From Candidatus Accumulibacter similis (GTDB lineage: Bacteria; Pseudomonadota; Gammaproteobacteria; Burkholderiales; Rhodocyclaceae), in NCBI GenBank assembly GCA_013347225.1, contig CP054595.1:1550001-1614000 (forward strand): DNA of 64,000 nt, in the 5' to 3' direction. Below, one piece after another: positions 47,127 through 58,652 of the stretch. Every line of letters begins with the position of its first letter. Position 1 is the stretch's first letter. Under the pieces are notes generated by a model. The model was not told the origin of the DNA and made no database searches. It worked only from the letters and a program-made list of their open reading frames with translations. Position numbers and translations under genes: made by a program.

Positions 47127-47379
47127 CGGCAATCGCCGACGAAGCCTCGCTCGACAAATGTTCGGCGCGCTGCAATCAGAATGCCTTGCCCGCGTCTGGC
47201 GAAAGCCAGAGGTCGTGGGCGCATCGCTGCCGAACACGGGCGTCGATCGATGAATCGGGCGCCACGCGGCCTGGTGAGTGTGCGGGCCGCAACGCCAGCA
47301 AACGTCGGGGGCGACTCGAAGCGGGTGCGGCACGGGCCGGGTTACCGGTCGATGCGGAAACGCTTGCGGACGACGCGTC
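47127..47379. other. Gap between the kinase-like gene and the conflict operon
   Basis: About 250 bases with no gene supported in either strand before the second repeat copy at 47380. A long antisense frame overlaps it but has no homology or start signal. Confidence 0.4.
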
Positions 47380-47396
47380 GGATCTCCTATCCTTCG
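47380..47396 (+). repeat. Promoter-like 17-bp repeat, copy 2
   Basis: This copy is identical to 46300-46316, with TTGCGG 18 bases before TATCCT. It lies 17 bases before a strongly translated-looking leader ORF and is the probable promoter of the conflict operon. Confidence 0.6.
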
Positions 47397-47412
47397 CCAC
47401 AAGGAGGAGTCT

Positions 47413-47496
47413 ATGCCTGCACTGGGCTGGATCGCTGCGGGTACTCGACCACATCACGTGCGCCCCGACGGGGCAGGCCGAGCGCAGGAGCCATAG
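47413..47496 (+). CDS. Short leader ORF before the conflict operon
   Basis: A 27-codon frame, starting MPALGWIAAGTRPHH, has an ideal AAGGAGGAG ribosome-binding site 3 bases before its ATG and ends 3 bases before the next gene start. It has no homology. The strong start signal and tight spacing suggest a leader peptide or translational-coupling element controlling expression of the downstream operon. Confidence 0.45.
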   Translation: MPALGWIAAGTRPHHVRPDGAGRAQEP

Positions 47497-47499
47497 AGG

Positions 47500-48918
47500 A
47501 TGCCCACACCGACAGCCGCTCCGGTCCACCCGCCCCCTGCGGCGGCGCTGACGATTTTCCTGAGTTCGACCATCGGCGACTACGAAGACTATCGTCGCGC
47601 AGTGCAGGACGTGCTGCTCAGGAAGGCCGAATGCGCGTGCTTCCTGAGCGAGGACTGGATAGGCGGATACGACGCGACGCTCGAGAAGTGCCGGCAGCGG
47701 GTGTGTCAATCGGCAGGCTTCATTCTGCTGCTGGGCCACTGGTACGGATCGATCCCGCCTGGCAGGGAGCAGTCGATCACGCATCTCGAGTTCGAATGGG
47801 CGCGGGATCGGTGGCAGGGCGACCCATTTCCGAAGATGGCGGTGCTCAGGCCGAAACCCGGCACGCAGGTGGACGACAGGCTGAAGGAGGAAGCGCTGAG
47901 GATTCTCGCTACGAGGGAACGGGAGGAACGCGATCGGCATGCCGCACGCCTTCTGAAGTTTCACGCCGAGGTCGATGACAGGCAGACGGAATGGCGAACG
48001 ATCCGGACCTTCGCAGACATCCATGACCTCAGGGAACACACTCTGGTCATCGGCAGGGACTGGCGCGGCCACACGCCGATGGCCGCGGCCCAGGGTCTGG
48101 TCGATGCGGAGAAGGGCGCGGCCGAGCCCCGGCTGCGCGACGACCAGCTCGGAAGGCTCGGGCGTGAGCCGCAGCACGCAGCGCTCAGGAAGGTATTGAG
48201 CGGCCTAGCCGCGCATCCGGACGTGCCGGCCGTGGCGGTCCTGGTGAATGGCGACAGGGACGCCGGGCAGCGAGCCTTCGTGACTTACGTGCAGGGCAGC
48301 CTGTTGAAGAATCATCGGCCGAAGCGAAAGATCGGCCGGCTGCCACCCGGCAGCAGCACCCTGCCGGCGCTGGTGGCGTGGGTTGCCGGTACGCTGGGGC
48401 TGGCGGGCGCCACGGGCGTGGCTACGCCCGAAGCACTGGCGGACGGCGTCGTCGAGGAACTGAAGCATCAGCCGCTGCACTTCGCCATCGACCGCGTCGC
48501 TGCGGACTACCCGGGAGGGGTCGCCGCGTTTCAGCGCGACCTCTGGCAACCCTTCTGGACCCGGTTGAAGCTGTTGCGAAGCCAGCGGCAGGTCGCCAAC
48601 CGGCTGGTGGCGATCGTCACGGACCACTCGGGCGCCGCCGGCGACTGGCACGGCAGCGTGGTCGATGCGCAGGGCACGAAGTCGGCGGACGATTTTTCCC
48701 GGCTGATTGCGCTGCCCCGGCTCGGCCCTGTCGACGAGACCGATCTCTACGACTGGTTCGACGCCCTCGAAGTGCCGGACGACCCGCCAGGACGCCGGCA
48801 GGAACTGATGCGCCGCGCACTGCGCGACGAGGAAAGCGGAGAACTTGATGGCACGCCGCTGCACGTCTTCGAACGTCTGCAGGGCGAGCGGCTGTGGTCC
48901 GAAGGAGACGATGCATGA
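47500..48918 (+). CDS. DUF4062 protein, first gene of the vWA-MoxR-type conflict operon
   Basis: This 472-residue protein begins with a DUF4062 domain (residues about 15-150: LTIFLSSTIGDYEDYRRAV, VCQSAGFILLLGHWYGSI, EQSITHLEFEWA), a fold related to TIR/nucleotide-binding proteins seen in conflict systems. The middle (about 215-330) resembles an inactive STAND-like NTPase region (AVAVLVNGDRDAGQ, no Walker Lys-Ser/Thr). The C-terminus (about 330-472) is acidic and of unknown family. The ATG follows a leader ORF with 3 bases between. The stop overlaps the MoxR start (ATGA), so translation is coupled. Confidence 0.75.
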   Translation: MPTPTAAPVHPPPAAALTIFLSSTIGDYEDYRRAVQDVLLRKAECACFLSEDWIGGYDATLEKCRQRVCQSAGFILLLGHWYGSIPPGREQSITHLEFEWARDRWQGDPFPKMAVLRPKPGTQVDDRLKEEALRILATREREERDRHAARLLKFHAEVDDRQTEWRTIRTFADIHDLREHTLVIGRDWRGHTPMAAAQGLVDAEKGAAEPRLRDDQLGRLGREPQHAALRKVLSGLAAHPDVPAVAVLVNGDRDAGQRAFVTYVQGSLLKNHRPKRKIGRLPPGSSTLPALVAWVAGTLGLAGATGVATPEALADGVVEELKHQPLHFAIDRVAADYPGGVAAFQRDLWQPFWTRLKLLRSQRQVANRLVAIVTDHSGAAGDWHGSVVDAQGTKSADDFSRLIALPRLGPVDETDLYDWFDALEVPDDPPGRRQELMRRALRDEESGELDGTPLHVFERLQGERLWSEGDDA

Positions 48919-49838
48919 ACGAACCCCGCTATACAGGCAAGGCGACCGACTTCTATCTGGCATCCGACTCGATCGCCGAGATCGTCAACCTCGCGATCGA
49001 CCTCAGGCGGCCGATCCTGGTGGAAGGCGAGCCCGGCTGCGGCAAAACGATGCTGGCCTACTCGATCGCCGCGGAGAAGAAACTCGGCGCGGTGGTCAAG
49101 ATCCCGGTCAAGAGCACCTCGCGTGCCCAGGACCTGCTCTACCGGATGAATGCGCTGCGCCGGCTGCAGGATGCGCAGAACCCGCAGAACACGCGGGCGC
49201 AGCACGTCCATCCCTATCTGAGCCTGGGCCCGTTGGGCGCGGCGATCAACGGCAGGAAGCGCTGCGTGGTGCTGATCGACGAGGTCGACAAGGCCGACAT
49301 CGACTTTCCGAACGACCTGCTCGACGTGCTCGACCGCTTCACCTTCCAGATTGACGATCTGCCGGAGGAAGAGGAGCAGCAATGCCTGCGGGAACGAGGC
49401 TTCGGCAGGACGATCGAGGGCAACAGCGACGCGCCGCCGATCGTGGTCATCACCAGCAACCGCGAGAAGCGGCTGCCGGAGCCGTTCCTGCGCCGGTGCC
49501 TTTATGTGCGGGTGAAGTTTCCGGAGTCGGCCGATGAATTGCTTGACATCGTGCGCATGAACACCGGGCTGGCGCCCGAAGAACTGGGCGATGCCGTTCT
49601 GGTCGCGGCGGTGGAAGCTTTCCTGCGCGTGCGGCGCCTGGCGGTGGGCAATACGCAGAAGCCACCGAGCACCAGCGAGCTGATCGACTGGGTGCAGATC
49701 CTGCACTGGAGCGGCGAGACGCCGGAGTCGATCAACCAGGACGCCAACCGCCCGCCGCACTGGGGCGTGCTGTTCAAGACGATGGCCGACCTCGACGGCT
49801 ACGAATCGCTCTCGCGCCCGCAAGCCAGGCCGGCTTGA
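48915..49838 (+). CDS. MoxR-type AAA+ ATPase of the conflict operon
   Basis: This 307-residue ATPase has Walker A GEPGCGKT (residues 38-45), Walker B VVLIDEVDKAD (118-128), sensor and arginine-finger regions ITSNREKRLPEPFLRRC, and the C-terminal LRVRRLAVG helix typical of MoxR proteins. MoxR ATPases act as chaperone-like switches with vWA partners. AAGGAG lies 7 bases before the ATG. It is followed after 15 bases by the vWA gene, a standard MoxR-vWA pairing. Confidence 0.92.
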   Translation: MNEPRYTGKATDFYLASDSIAEIVNLAIDLRRPILVEGEPGCGKTMLAYSIAAEKKLGAVVKIPVKSTSRAQDLLYRMNALRRLQDAQNPQNTRAQHVHPYLSLGPLGAAINGRKRCVVLIDEVDKADIDFPNDLLDVLDRFTFQIDDLPEEEEQQCLRERGFGRTIEGNSDAPPIVVITSNREKRLPEPFLRRCLYVRVKFPESADELLDIVRMNTGLAPEELGDAVLVAAVEAFLRVRRLAVGNTQKPPSTSELIDWVQILHWSGETPESINQDANRPPHWGVLFKTMADLDGYESLSRPQARPA

Positions 49839-49853
49839 CGGCGCTCGCCGACC

Positions 49854-50924
49854 ATGCGCCCGCCTCTGGAAGGACTCTTCCTGCATCTGGTCCGTAGCGG
49901 TTTCCCGTTGTCGGTGCGCGACTACGAGGATGCTCTGGCGGCGTTGCGGCTCGGGCACGGCACGCTGACACGCGAGCGACTGCATCGGCTGTGCGAGACG
50001 CTCTGGGCGCACAGCGACGAGGAGCGGATCCACCTGGCGAGGCTGTTCCGCGATCTGCCCCGGCCGACGCCCGAGGCGATCCGCGCCATGACGCACATGC
50101 GCCAACCCGAGGAGTCCGGGCCGCCAGCCGCCGCCGGGACTGAGCGGGCGAAGCCGGCGGGCGAGACCCGGCAGGAGCCGGCGCCGGCGCCCGTGGTGGA
50201 GTTCGCCGCCGCTGCCGAGGCAGGCGGGATCGGCTTGCCGCAGGCGGCGATTCCGCCCGGGCTGTTGCAGCCGCACGTCCTGACGCCCCGACCGGCGGTC
50301 GGCCTGCGACAGATGATCGTCACCTGGCGCCGGTTTCGCCTGGCGCGTCGCAGCGGACCGAAGGTGCAGCTCGACATCGCTGCGACGATCGCCGAGAAAT
50401 GCCGCTGCGGCACGCTGACCGAGCCGGTGCTGGTGGCGGAGCGAAGCAACCTGGCCCGGCTGCTGGTGCTCTTCGACGCAAGCCCGAGCATGGCGCCATG
50501 GCGTGGGACGGGCGCGGTCGTCGCCGATTCGCTCGGCCGCTCGCAACTCGGGCATGCGGCAATCCACTATTTCGACAACGATCCCGCGGAAGGACTGTTC
50601 GAATCGGCCAGGCTGATGCGGCCACAGTCGCTGCGGGACGTGGCGCGACAGCATCCGGCCTGCGCCTTGCTCGTGATCGGCGACGCGGGTGCCGCCCGCG
50701 GCCGCAGCGATCGCGAACGAATCCGCTCGACACGAACATTCGCCGAGCTTGCACGGGACGCCGGATGGTGGCCGATCGCCTGGCTGAACCCGATGCCGCG
50801 GCCGCGCTGGGCCGGCAGTTCGGCCGCGCGCATCGCCGCCATTCCCGGCATCGCCATGTTCGAGTTCACCGAGGACGGACTGATCCTGGCGGTCGATCAC
50901 CTCCGCGGCAAGGGGAGGCACTGA
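49854..50924 (+). CDS. vWA-domain protein (MoxR partner)
   Basis: This 356-residue protein has an N-terminal helical domain (residues about 1-85: FLHLVRSGFPLSVRDYEDAL, LCETLWAHSDEERIHLARLF), a Pro/Ala-rich linker (about 85-135) and a C-terminal vWA domain (about 200-350). The MIDAS motif DxSxS is present in LLVLFDASPSM, and an Asp-containing loop follows in LLVIGDAGAARGRS. vWA proteins bind MoxR ATPases and metal-dependent ligands. The gene starts 15 bases after the MoxR gene and is followed 3 bases later by the large effector gene. Confidence 0.85.
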   Translation: MRPPLEGLFLHLVRSGFPLSVRDYEDALAALRLGHGTLTRERLHRLCETLWAHSDEERIHLARLFRDLPRPTPEAIRAMTHMRQPEESGPPAAAGTERAKPAGETRQEPAPAPVVEFAAAAEAGGIGLPQAAIPPGLLQPHVLTPRPAVGLRQMIVTWRRFRLARRSGPKVQLDIAATIAEKCRCGTLTEPVLVAERSNLARLLVLFDASPSMAPWRGTGAVVADSLGRSQLGHAAIHYFDNDPAEGLFESARLMRPQSLRDVARQHPACALLVIGDAGAARGRSDRERIRSTRTFAELARDAGWWPIAWLNPMPRPRWAGSSAARIAAIPGIAMFEFTEDGLILAVDHLRGKGRH

Positions 50925-50927
50925 GCG

Positions 50928-53621
50928 ATGGTCGAACGTGCCGCCGATCCGGGACCGCTGCGCGCATACGAACTGGTCATGGCGTTTGCCGCCCGGCGCG
51001 GCGAGGCGGCGCTGCGCCTGGCGATGCACGCGGCGCTGCCGCAGGTGCTGCGCGCCGAGCTGCTGCATCTGATCCGGCTCAACTTCCTGCCGGAAAGCGC
51101 CCATGATCTGGCGGTCGAGGCCGACGTCCTCTTTGCGCCGTTCTGCGAGGACATCGGCAACGGCTACTACTGCTTCGCCGGCAATGCGCGCCTGCAACTC
51201 CTGCAGGGCCTGGATCCGGCCTACCGCGAGGAATCGATCGCGCGCTCGGTGCAGGTCGCGCGCTTCATGCTGGATTACCTCGAGCACGAGCGGCGCAACG
51301 TCCGTGCCGTCGGTGACCGCCTGCATTCCGACTGGATCGACGTCGAGCGCTGGAGTGCGCTCGCGTTCGCCGAGCCAGCGCTCGCCGCCGGCCAACTGGC
51401 CGCCGCGCTGGCGCACGCGACGGCGAGCGACGACGTCGCCGCGCGTGTCCGCGTCGGCGGTCTGGCGTCGGCGCTGGCGGCGCCGCTGGTGCGCTTCGGT
51501 GAGCTGCTCACCTATGCCGAAGGTGTCGAAGCCTTGCAGGCGGGCGATCATGACCAGGCCATCCGCCTGTTCGGCGCCATTCCCGATCGCGAGTTGGAGG
51601 TGGCGGGAATCCGGCTCAAGTCGCCGCGCCGCGTGCTTGCCGAGAGCATCGAAAGGGAAGCGCCCGCGTTTTCGCCAGCCGAATCGCACGAAACGGCGGA
51701 GCCCCCGGCCGCAGCGGAGGAGGCGCCAGTCGAGCCGGCGGTGCCTAACCCGCCGGAACGTGGCGGCATCTTCATCGTCCATCGGCGCGACGACGCCGCC
51801 AGCCAAGCCATGCGGTTGCGCGAATCGTTGCGGGCGCGATTCGGCGATCGGGTTTTCGCCGACGTCGCGGACATCGAGGCGGGTGCGGATCTGCTCGCGA
51901 CGATTCGCTCGGCGATCCGCGAGTCGGCTGCCGTGGTCGCCCTGATCGGCCCACGCTGGCTCGATTCGCGCCAATCGGATCGGCGCCGCCGTATCGACTC
52001 AGGCGGCGATTTCGTACGCATTCAGCTCGCAGAAGCCCTGCAGAGTGGCATCCAGGTGGTTCCGGTGCTCGTCGGTGGGGCCGCGCTGCCGCGGGCCGAC
52101 GAGCTTCCCGGCGATCTGGCGCGACTGGCGGACGTGCACGCACTCGAGCTGCACGATGCCGATTGGGAGGCCGACTGTACGCGGCTTGCTGACGTGCTCG
52201 AGAGGTTTGGCCCCGAAGTTGAGCGCATCGCCTCTGGCGCGCAGGTCGAAGAACGCAAGGGGCTGCGGCCGTTGCGGGTCTATCTGTCCGCGACCATTGC
52301 AGACCTCGCGCGCGAGCGGGAAGCGGTCGTCGCTTCGTTGCAACGGCTGGGACATCAGGTGGTCGGTGCGGAAGCGTATGTGGCTGCAGACCAGCGGCCG
52401 TTGGCACAGGCGTACGGCGACATAGCCGCCTGCGACGTGCTCGTCTGCATCGTCGCCTGGGCCTACGGCTTCATTCCGGAGTCGTCCGCCGGGAATCCCG
52501 AGCAGCGATCGATCGTCGAACTCGAGTACCAGCAGGCTCTTGCACTGGGCAAACCGGTTCTCGTCTTCATGCTCCGCGAGGACGTGTCGTGGAACCCCAA
52601 GGTCATGGACGCGATGACCGGGGCGGGCGAGAAGGGCAGCCGGATTGCCGCCTTCCGCAAGGAACTGTTGGGAAGCCACATGGTGCGTGTTTTCCACACG
52701 GCTGACGAGCTTGGTGCGCTGGTGCTGGAGGCGGTCAGCGTCCTGGACGAGCGCCGGAGAGACAGCGATCAGCAGCGCGTCGCCAGCGAGGCGCTGCTCG
52801 AGTCCGAGCGACTGCTCGCGGAGATCGCACGGCCGGAAACGGATGATGCTCGGCGCGCCGAGATCGGCGACCGGCTCGATCGAATCGGTGATTCGCGAGC
52901 GGGCGTCGGCATCCGGTCGGACGGGACCCCCGAATTCGACTGGCGCGAGATTCCGCCTGGATCCGTTCAGCTTGGGGGATTCAGAGGCACCACGTTCGCG
53001 GTCGAGCGCTTCTTCATCGCCGCCTACCCGGTGACCTGGCGGCAATACCGGGCTTTCGTCGACGATCCGCACGGCTATCGGGACGAGCGCTGGTGGCAGG
53101 ACCTGCGGCACGAGAAAGCACCCGGCGAGCAGGGTCGGCGGACCGACAACCGCCCGGCGGTGAATGTCTCGTGGTACGATGCCATCGCCTACTGCCGCTG
53201 GGCGAGCGTGCGCCTGGGTTACGAGCTGCGCCTTCCGAACGAGTGGGAATGGCAACAGGCCGCCACCGGAGGCGATCCGACGCGGACCTACCCTTGGGGA
53301 CGGGACTGGGAGGAGGGACGTGCCAACACCGTCGAGAGCGGGTTGCGTCGCGCGACCGCGGTGGGCGTGTATCCTGCCGGGGCGACGCCACAAGGCGTTC
53401 TCGACATGGCGGGCAACGTGTGGGAGTGGTGCCTGAACCCGTACGACTCACCGAACGATACCGCGCCACGCGGCTCGTCCCGGCGCGTGGCGCGCGGCGG
53501 CTCCTGGAACTACCACCGCGACTTCGCGCGCTGCGCCTTCCGCCTCGTCAACGTCCCGGGCGTCCGCGACGACAGCCTGGGGTTGCGGTTGGTGTGTGTC
53601 TCCCCCATCCTGAAGCGCTGA
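50928..53621 (+). CDS. Multidomain effector: helical domain, TIR, DUF4062 and FGE-sulfatase fold
   Basis: This 897-residue fusion has an N-terminal helical region (about 1-240, probable MoxR/vWA adaptor), a Pro/Ala linker, a TIR domain (about 280-430: FIVHRRDDAASQA, VFADVADIEAGAD, VALIGPRWLDS), a DUF4062 domain (about 446-600: LRVYLSATIADLAREREAV, DVLVCIVAWAYGFIP) and a C-terminal FGE-sulfatase/C-type-lectin-like fold (about 667-895: LPNEWEWQQAATGGD, GNVWEWC, RGGSWN). In the TIR the expected catalytic Glu (VRxE) is Gln366 in DFVRIQLAEAL. In the FGE domain the two catalytic cysteines are absent (RGGSWNYHRDFARCA), so it likely recognises ligands rather than oxidising them. GGAGG precedes the ATG by 9 bases. 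Confidence 0.85.
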   Translation: MVERAADPGPLRAYELVMAFAARRGEAALRLAMHAALPQVLRAELLHLIRLNFLPESAHDLAVEADVLFAPFCEDIGNGYYCFAGNARLQLLQGLDPAYREESIARSVQVARFMLDYLEHERRNVRAVGDRLHSDWIDVERWSALAFAEPALAAGQLAAALAHATASDDVAARVRVGGLASALAAPLVRFGELLTYAEGVEALQAGDHDQAIRLFGAIPDRELEVAGIRLKSPRRVLAESIEREAPAFSPAESHETAEPPAAAEEAPVEPAVPNPPERGGIFIVHRRDDAASQAMRLRESLRARFGDRVFADVADIEAGADLLATIRSAIRESAAVVALIGPRWLDSRQSDRRRRIDSGGDFVRIQLAEALQSGIQVVPVLVGGAALPRADELPGDLARLADVHALELHDADWEADCTRLADVLERFGPEVERIASGAQVEERKGLRPLRVYLSATIADLAREREAVVASLQRLGHQVVGAEAYVAADQRPLAQAYGDIAACDVLVCIVAWAYGFIPESSAGNPEQRSIVELEYQQALALGKPVLVFMLREDVSWNPKVMDAMTGAGEKGSRIAAFRKELLGSHMVRVFHTADELGALVLEAVSVLDERRRDSDQQRVASEALLESERLLAEIARPETDDARRAEIGDRLDRIGDSRAGVGIRSDGTPEFDWREIPPGSVQLGGFRGTTFAVERFFIAAYPVTWRQYRAFVDDPHGYRDERWWQDLRHEKAPGEQGRRTDNRPAVNVSWYDAIAYCRWASVRLGYELRLPNEWEWQQAATGGDPTRTYPWGRDWEEGRANTVESGLRRATAVGVYPAGATPQGVLDMAGNVWEWCLNPYDSPNDTAPRGSSRRVARGGSWNYHRDFARCAFRLVNVPGVRDDSLGLRLVCVSPILKR

Positions 53622-53667
53622 CCACTGGATCTCTGATCTCTGTCAACTCTGTTCCACTGCCACTCTG

Positions 53668-53689
53668 AAACGCCGCGCAGCGGCGTTTT
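53668..53689 (+). terminator. Intrinsic terminator of the conflict operon
   Basis: A 9-bp stem AAACGCCGC with its complement closes on a GCA loop and runs into TTTT, 47 bases after the operon stop. This is a convincing Rho-independent terminator. Confidence 0.75.
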
Positions 53690-53710
53690 GCGGGGCGCGC
53701 AGCGCCCCGC
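53690..53710. terminator. Second GCA-loop hairpin
   Basis: Directly adjacent to the terminator is another perfect 9-bp stem, GCGGGGCGC with its complement, again with a GCA loop. The paired design may block read-through from both directions at the island edge. Confidence 0.6.
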
Positions 53711-53791
53711 GCGCGCGATCGGGGGGGCCGTGCTTGGCGGCGGCGCGTGTTGCCGGCGCCGCCGACTGGCGATGCCGGCAGCAGGCCGCCG

Positions 53792-54689
53792 TCAGCGCCC
53801 TTCGCCGCGCGCCGCGAGGTAGATGCCGGCGAGCAGGAGGACGAAGCCGACCCCCTGCACGAAGGCGAACGATTCGCCGAAGAAGAGCCAGGCGAGGAGT
53901 GCGCTGCCGACCGGCTCGCCGAGCGTGACGACGGCGATGAAGGTCGGCGAGACGTGCTTCAGCGACCAGTTGTACGAGCTGTGGCCGAGCAGTTGCGGGC
54001 CGACCGCCATGCCGACGGCGACGAGATACGCGGCCGAGCTGTAGCCCGCAAGCGGGGTGCCGCTGCCCAGGCACGCGAGGACGAGGAAGAGCGCGGCGCT
54101 GCCGTAGGCGAGCCAGACGTAGGCGGGCAGCGGCAGGTTGGCGCGCAGCCGGCGGCCGAGCAGCAGATAGGCGGAAAAGCACCAGCTGCCGGCGACGGCG
54201 AGGAAGTTGCCGAGCAGCGGGTTGCTGCCGGCGTTGCTGCTGCGGCTGTCGCTCCAGAAGATCAGCAGGCTGCCGCTGAGCGAGACGACGATGCCGACGC
54301 TCGTCAGCCGGCCGGGCCGCTCGCCGAAGAGCAGGAACGAGGCCATGCCGATCCACAACAGGTTGGTCGTCACCAGCGCCGTGCTGCTCGCCACCGAGGT
54401 GTATTCGAGCGAGCTGATCCAGGTCGCGAAGTGCAGCGCGAGAAAGAAGCCGGCAGCCGCGGTGAGCAGCGCCTGCCGCCCGCCCAACGAGCGCAGCGTG
54501 CGCGTCGACTGCCAGAGCGCGAGCGGTGTGATGAGCAGTGCCGCCAGACCCAGGCGGAGCGTCGCGATGGCCAGCGACGGCAGCCCCTCGGCCTGTGCGA
54601 AGCGCGCCAGGATGGCGCCGAAGGAGATCGCCAGGAGGCCGACGGCGAGAACCAGGAACGGCAGCCAGCGGGGCGGCGCGCCCGCCTGC

Positions 54690-54709
<20 letters not shown>
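53792..54709 (-). CDS. EamA-family transporter (DMT superfamily)
   Basis: This 305-residue protein has ten predicted helices in two EamA repeats (residues about 18-135 and 150-298), with typical FLALHFATWISSLEYTSVASSTALVTTNLLW and SPTFIAVVTLGEPVGSALLAWLFFGE. Such proteins export metabolites or amino acids across the inner membrane. Its start overlaps the end of livF by 20 bases. Substrate is unknown; the amino-acid operon context suggests an amino acid or related compound. Confidence 0.88.
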
Positions 54710-58469
<3,760 letters not shown>

Positions 58470-58652
58470 GAGCTTGCTCCTCCTCCTTGCCACAGGCGCT
58501 CGCGCGCTGTGCTGGTTGTCTCGGCCACGGGTGGCCAGGGTGCCGGGTCGCCGTCTCAGCGGCGGCGAATCGCGGCCATCAGGCGCCTGGCGTCGCCGTC
58601 CGCCGCCGACTGACGAAGCCGGATGCGTTCGCCGGCATTCGTCCGCCGGCGC

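Noticed and set aside
46236..47402. Minus-strand frame of 388 codons across the kinase-like gene
   Set aside because: No domain. It contains RRIGDPT twice only because it crosses the two 17-bp DNA repeats.
48747..51974. Open frame of 1,075 codons on the minus strand
   Set aside because: Antisense shadow of the MoxR, vWA and effector genes; no recognisable domain.
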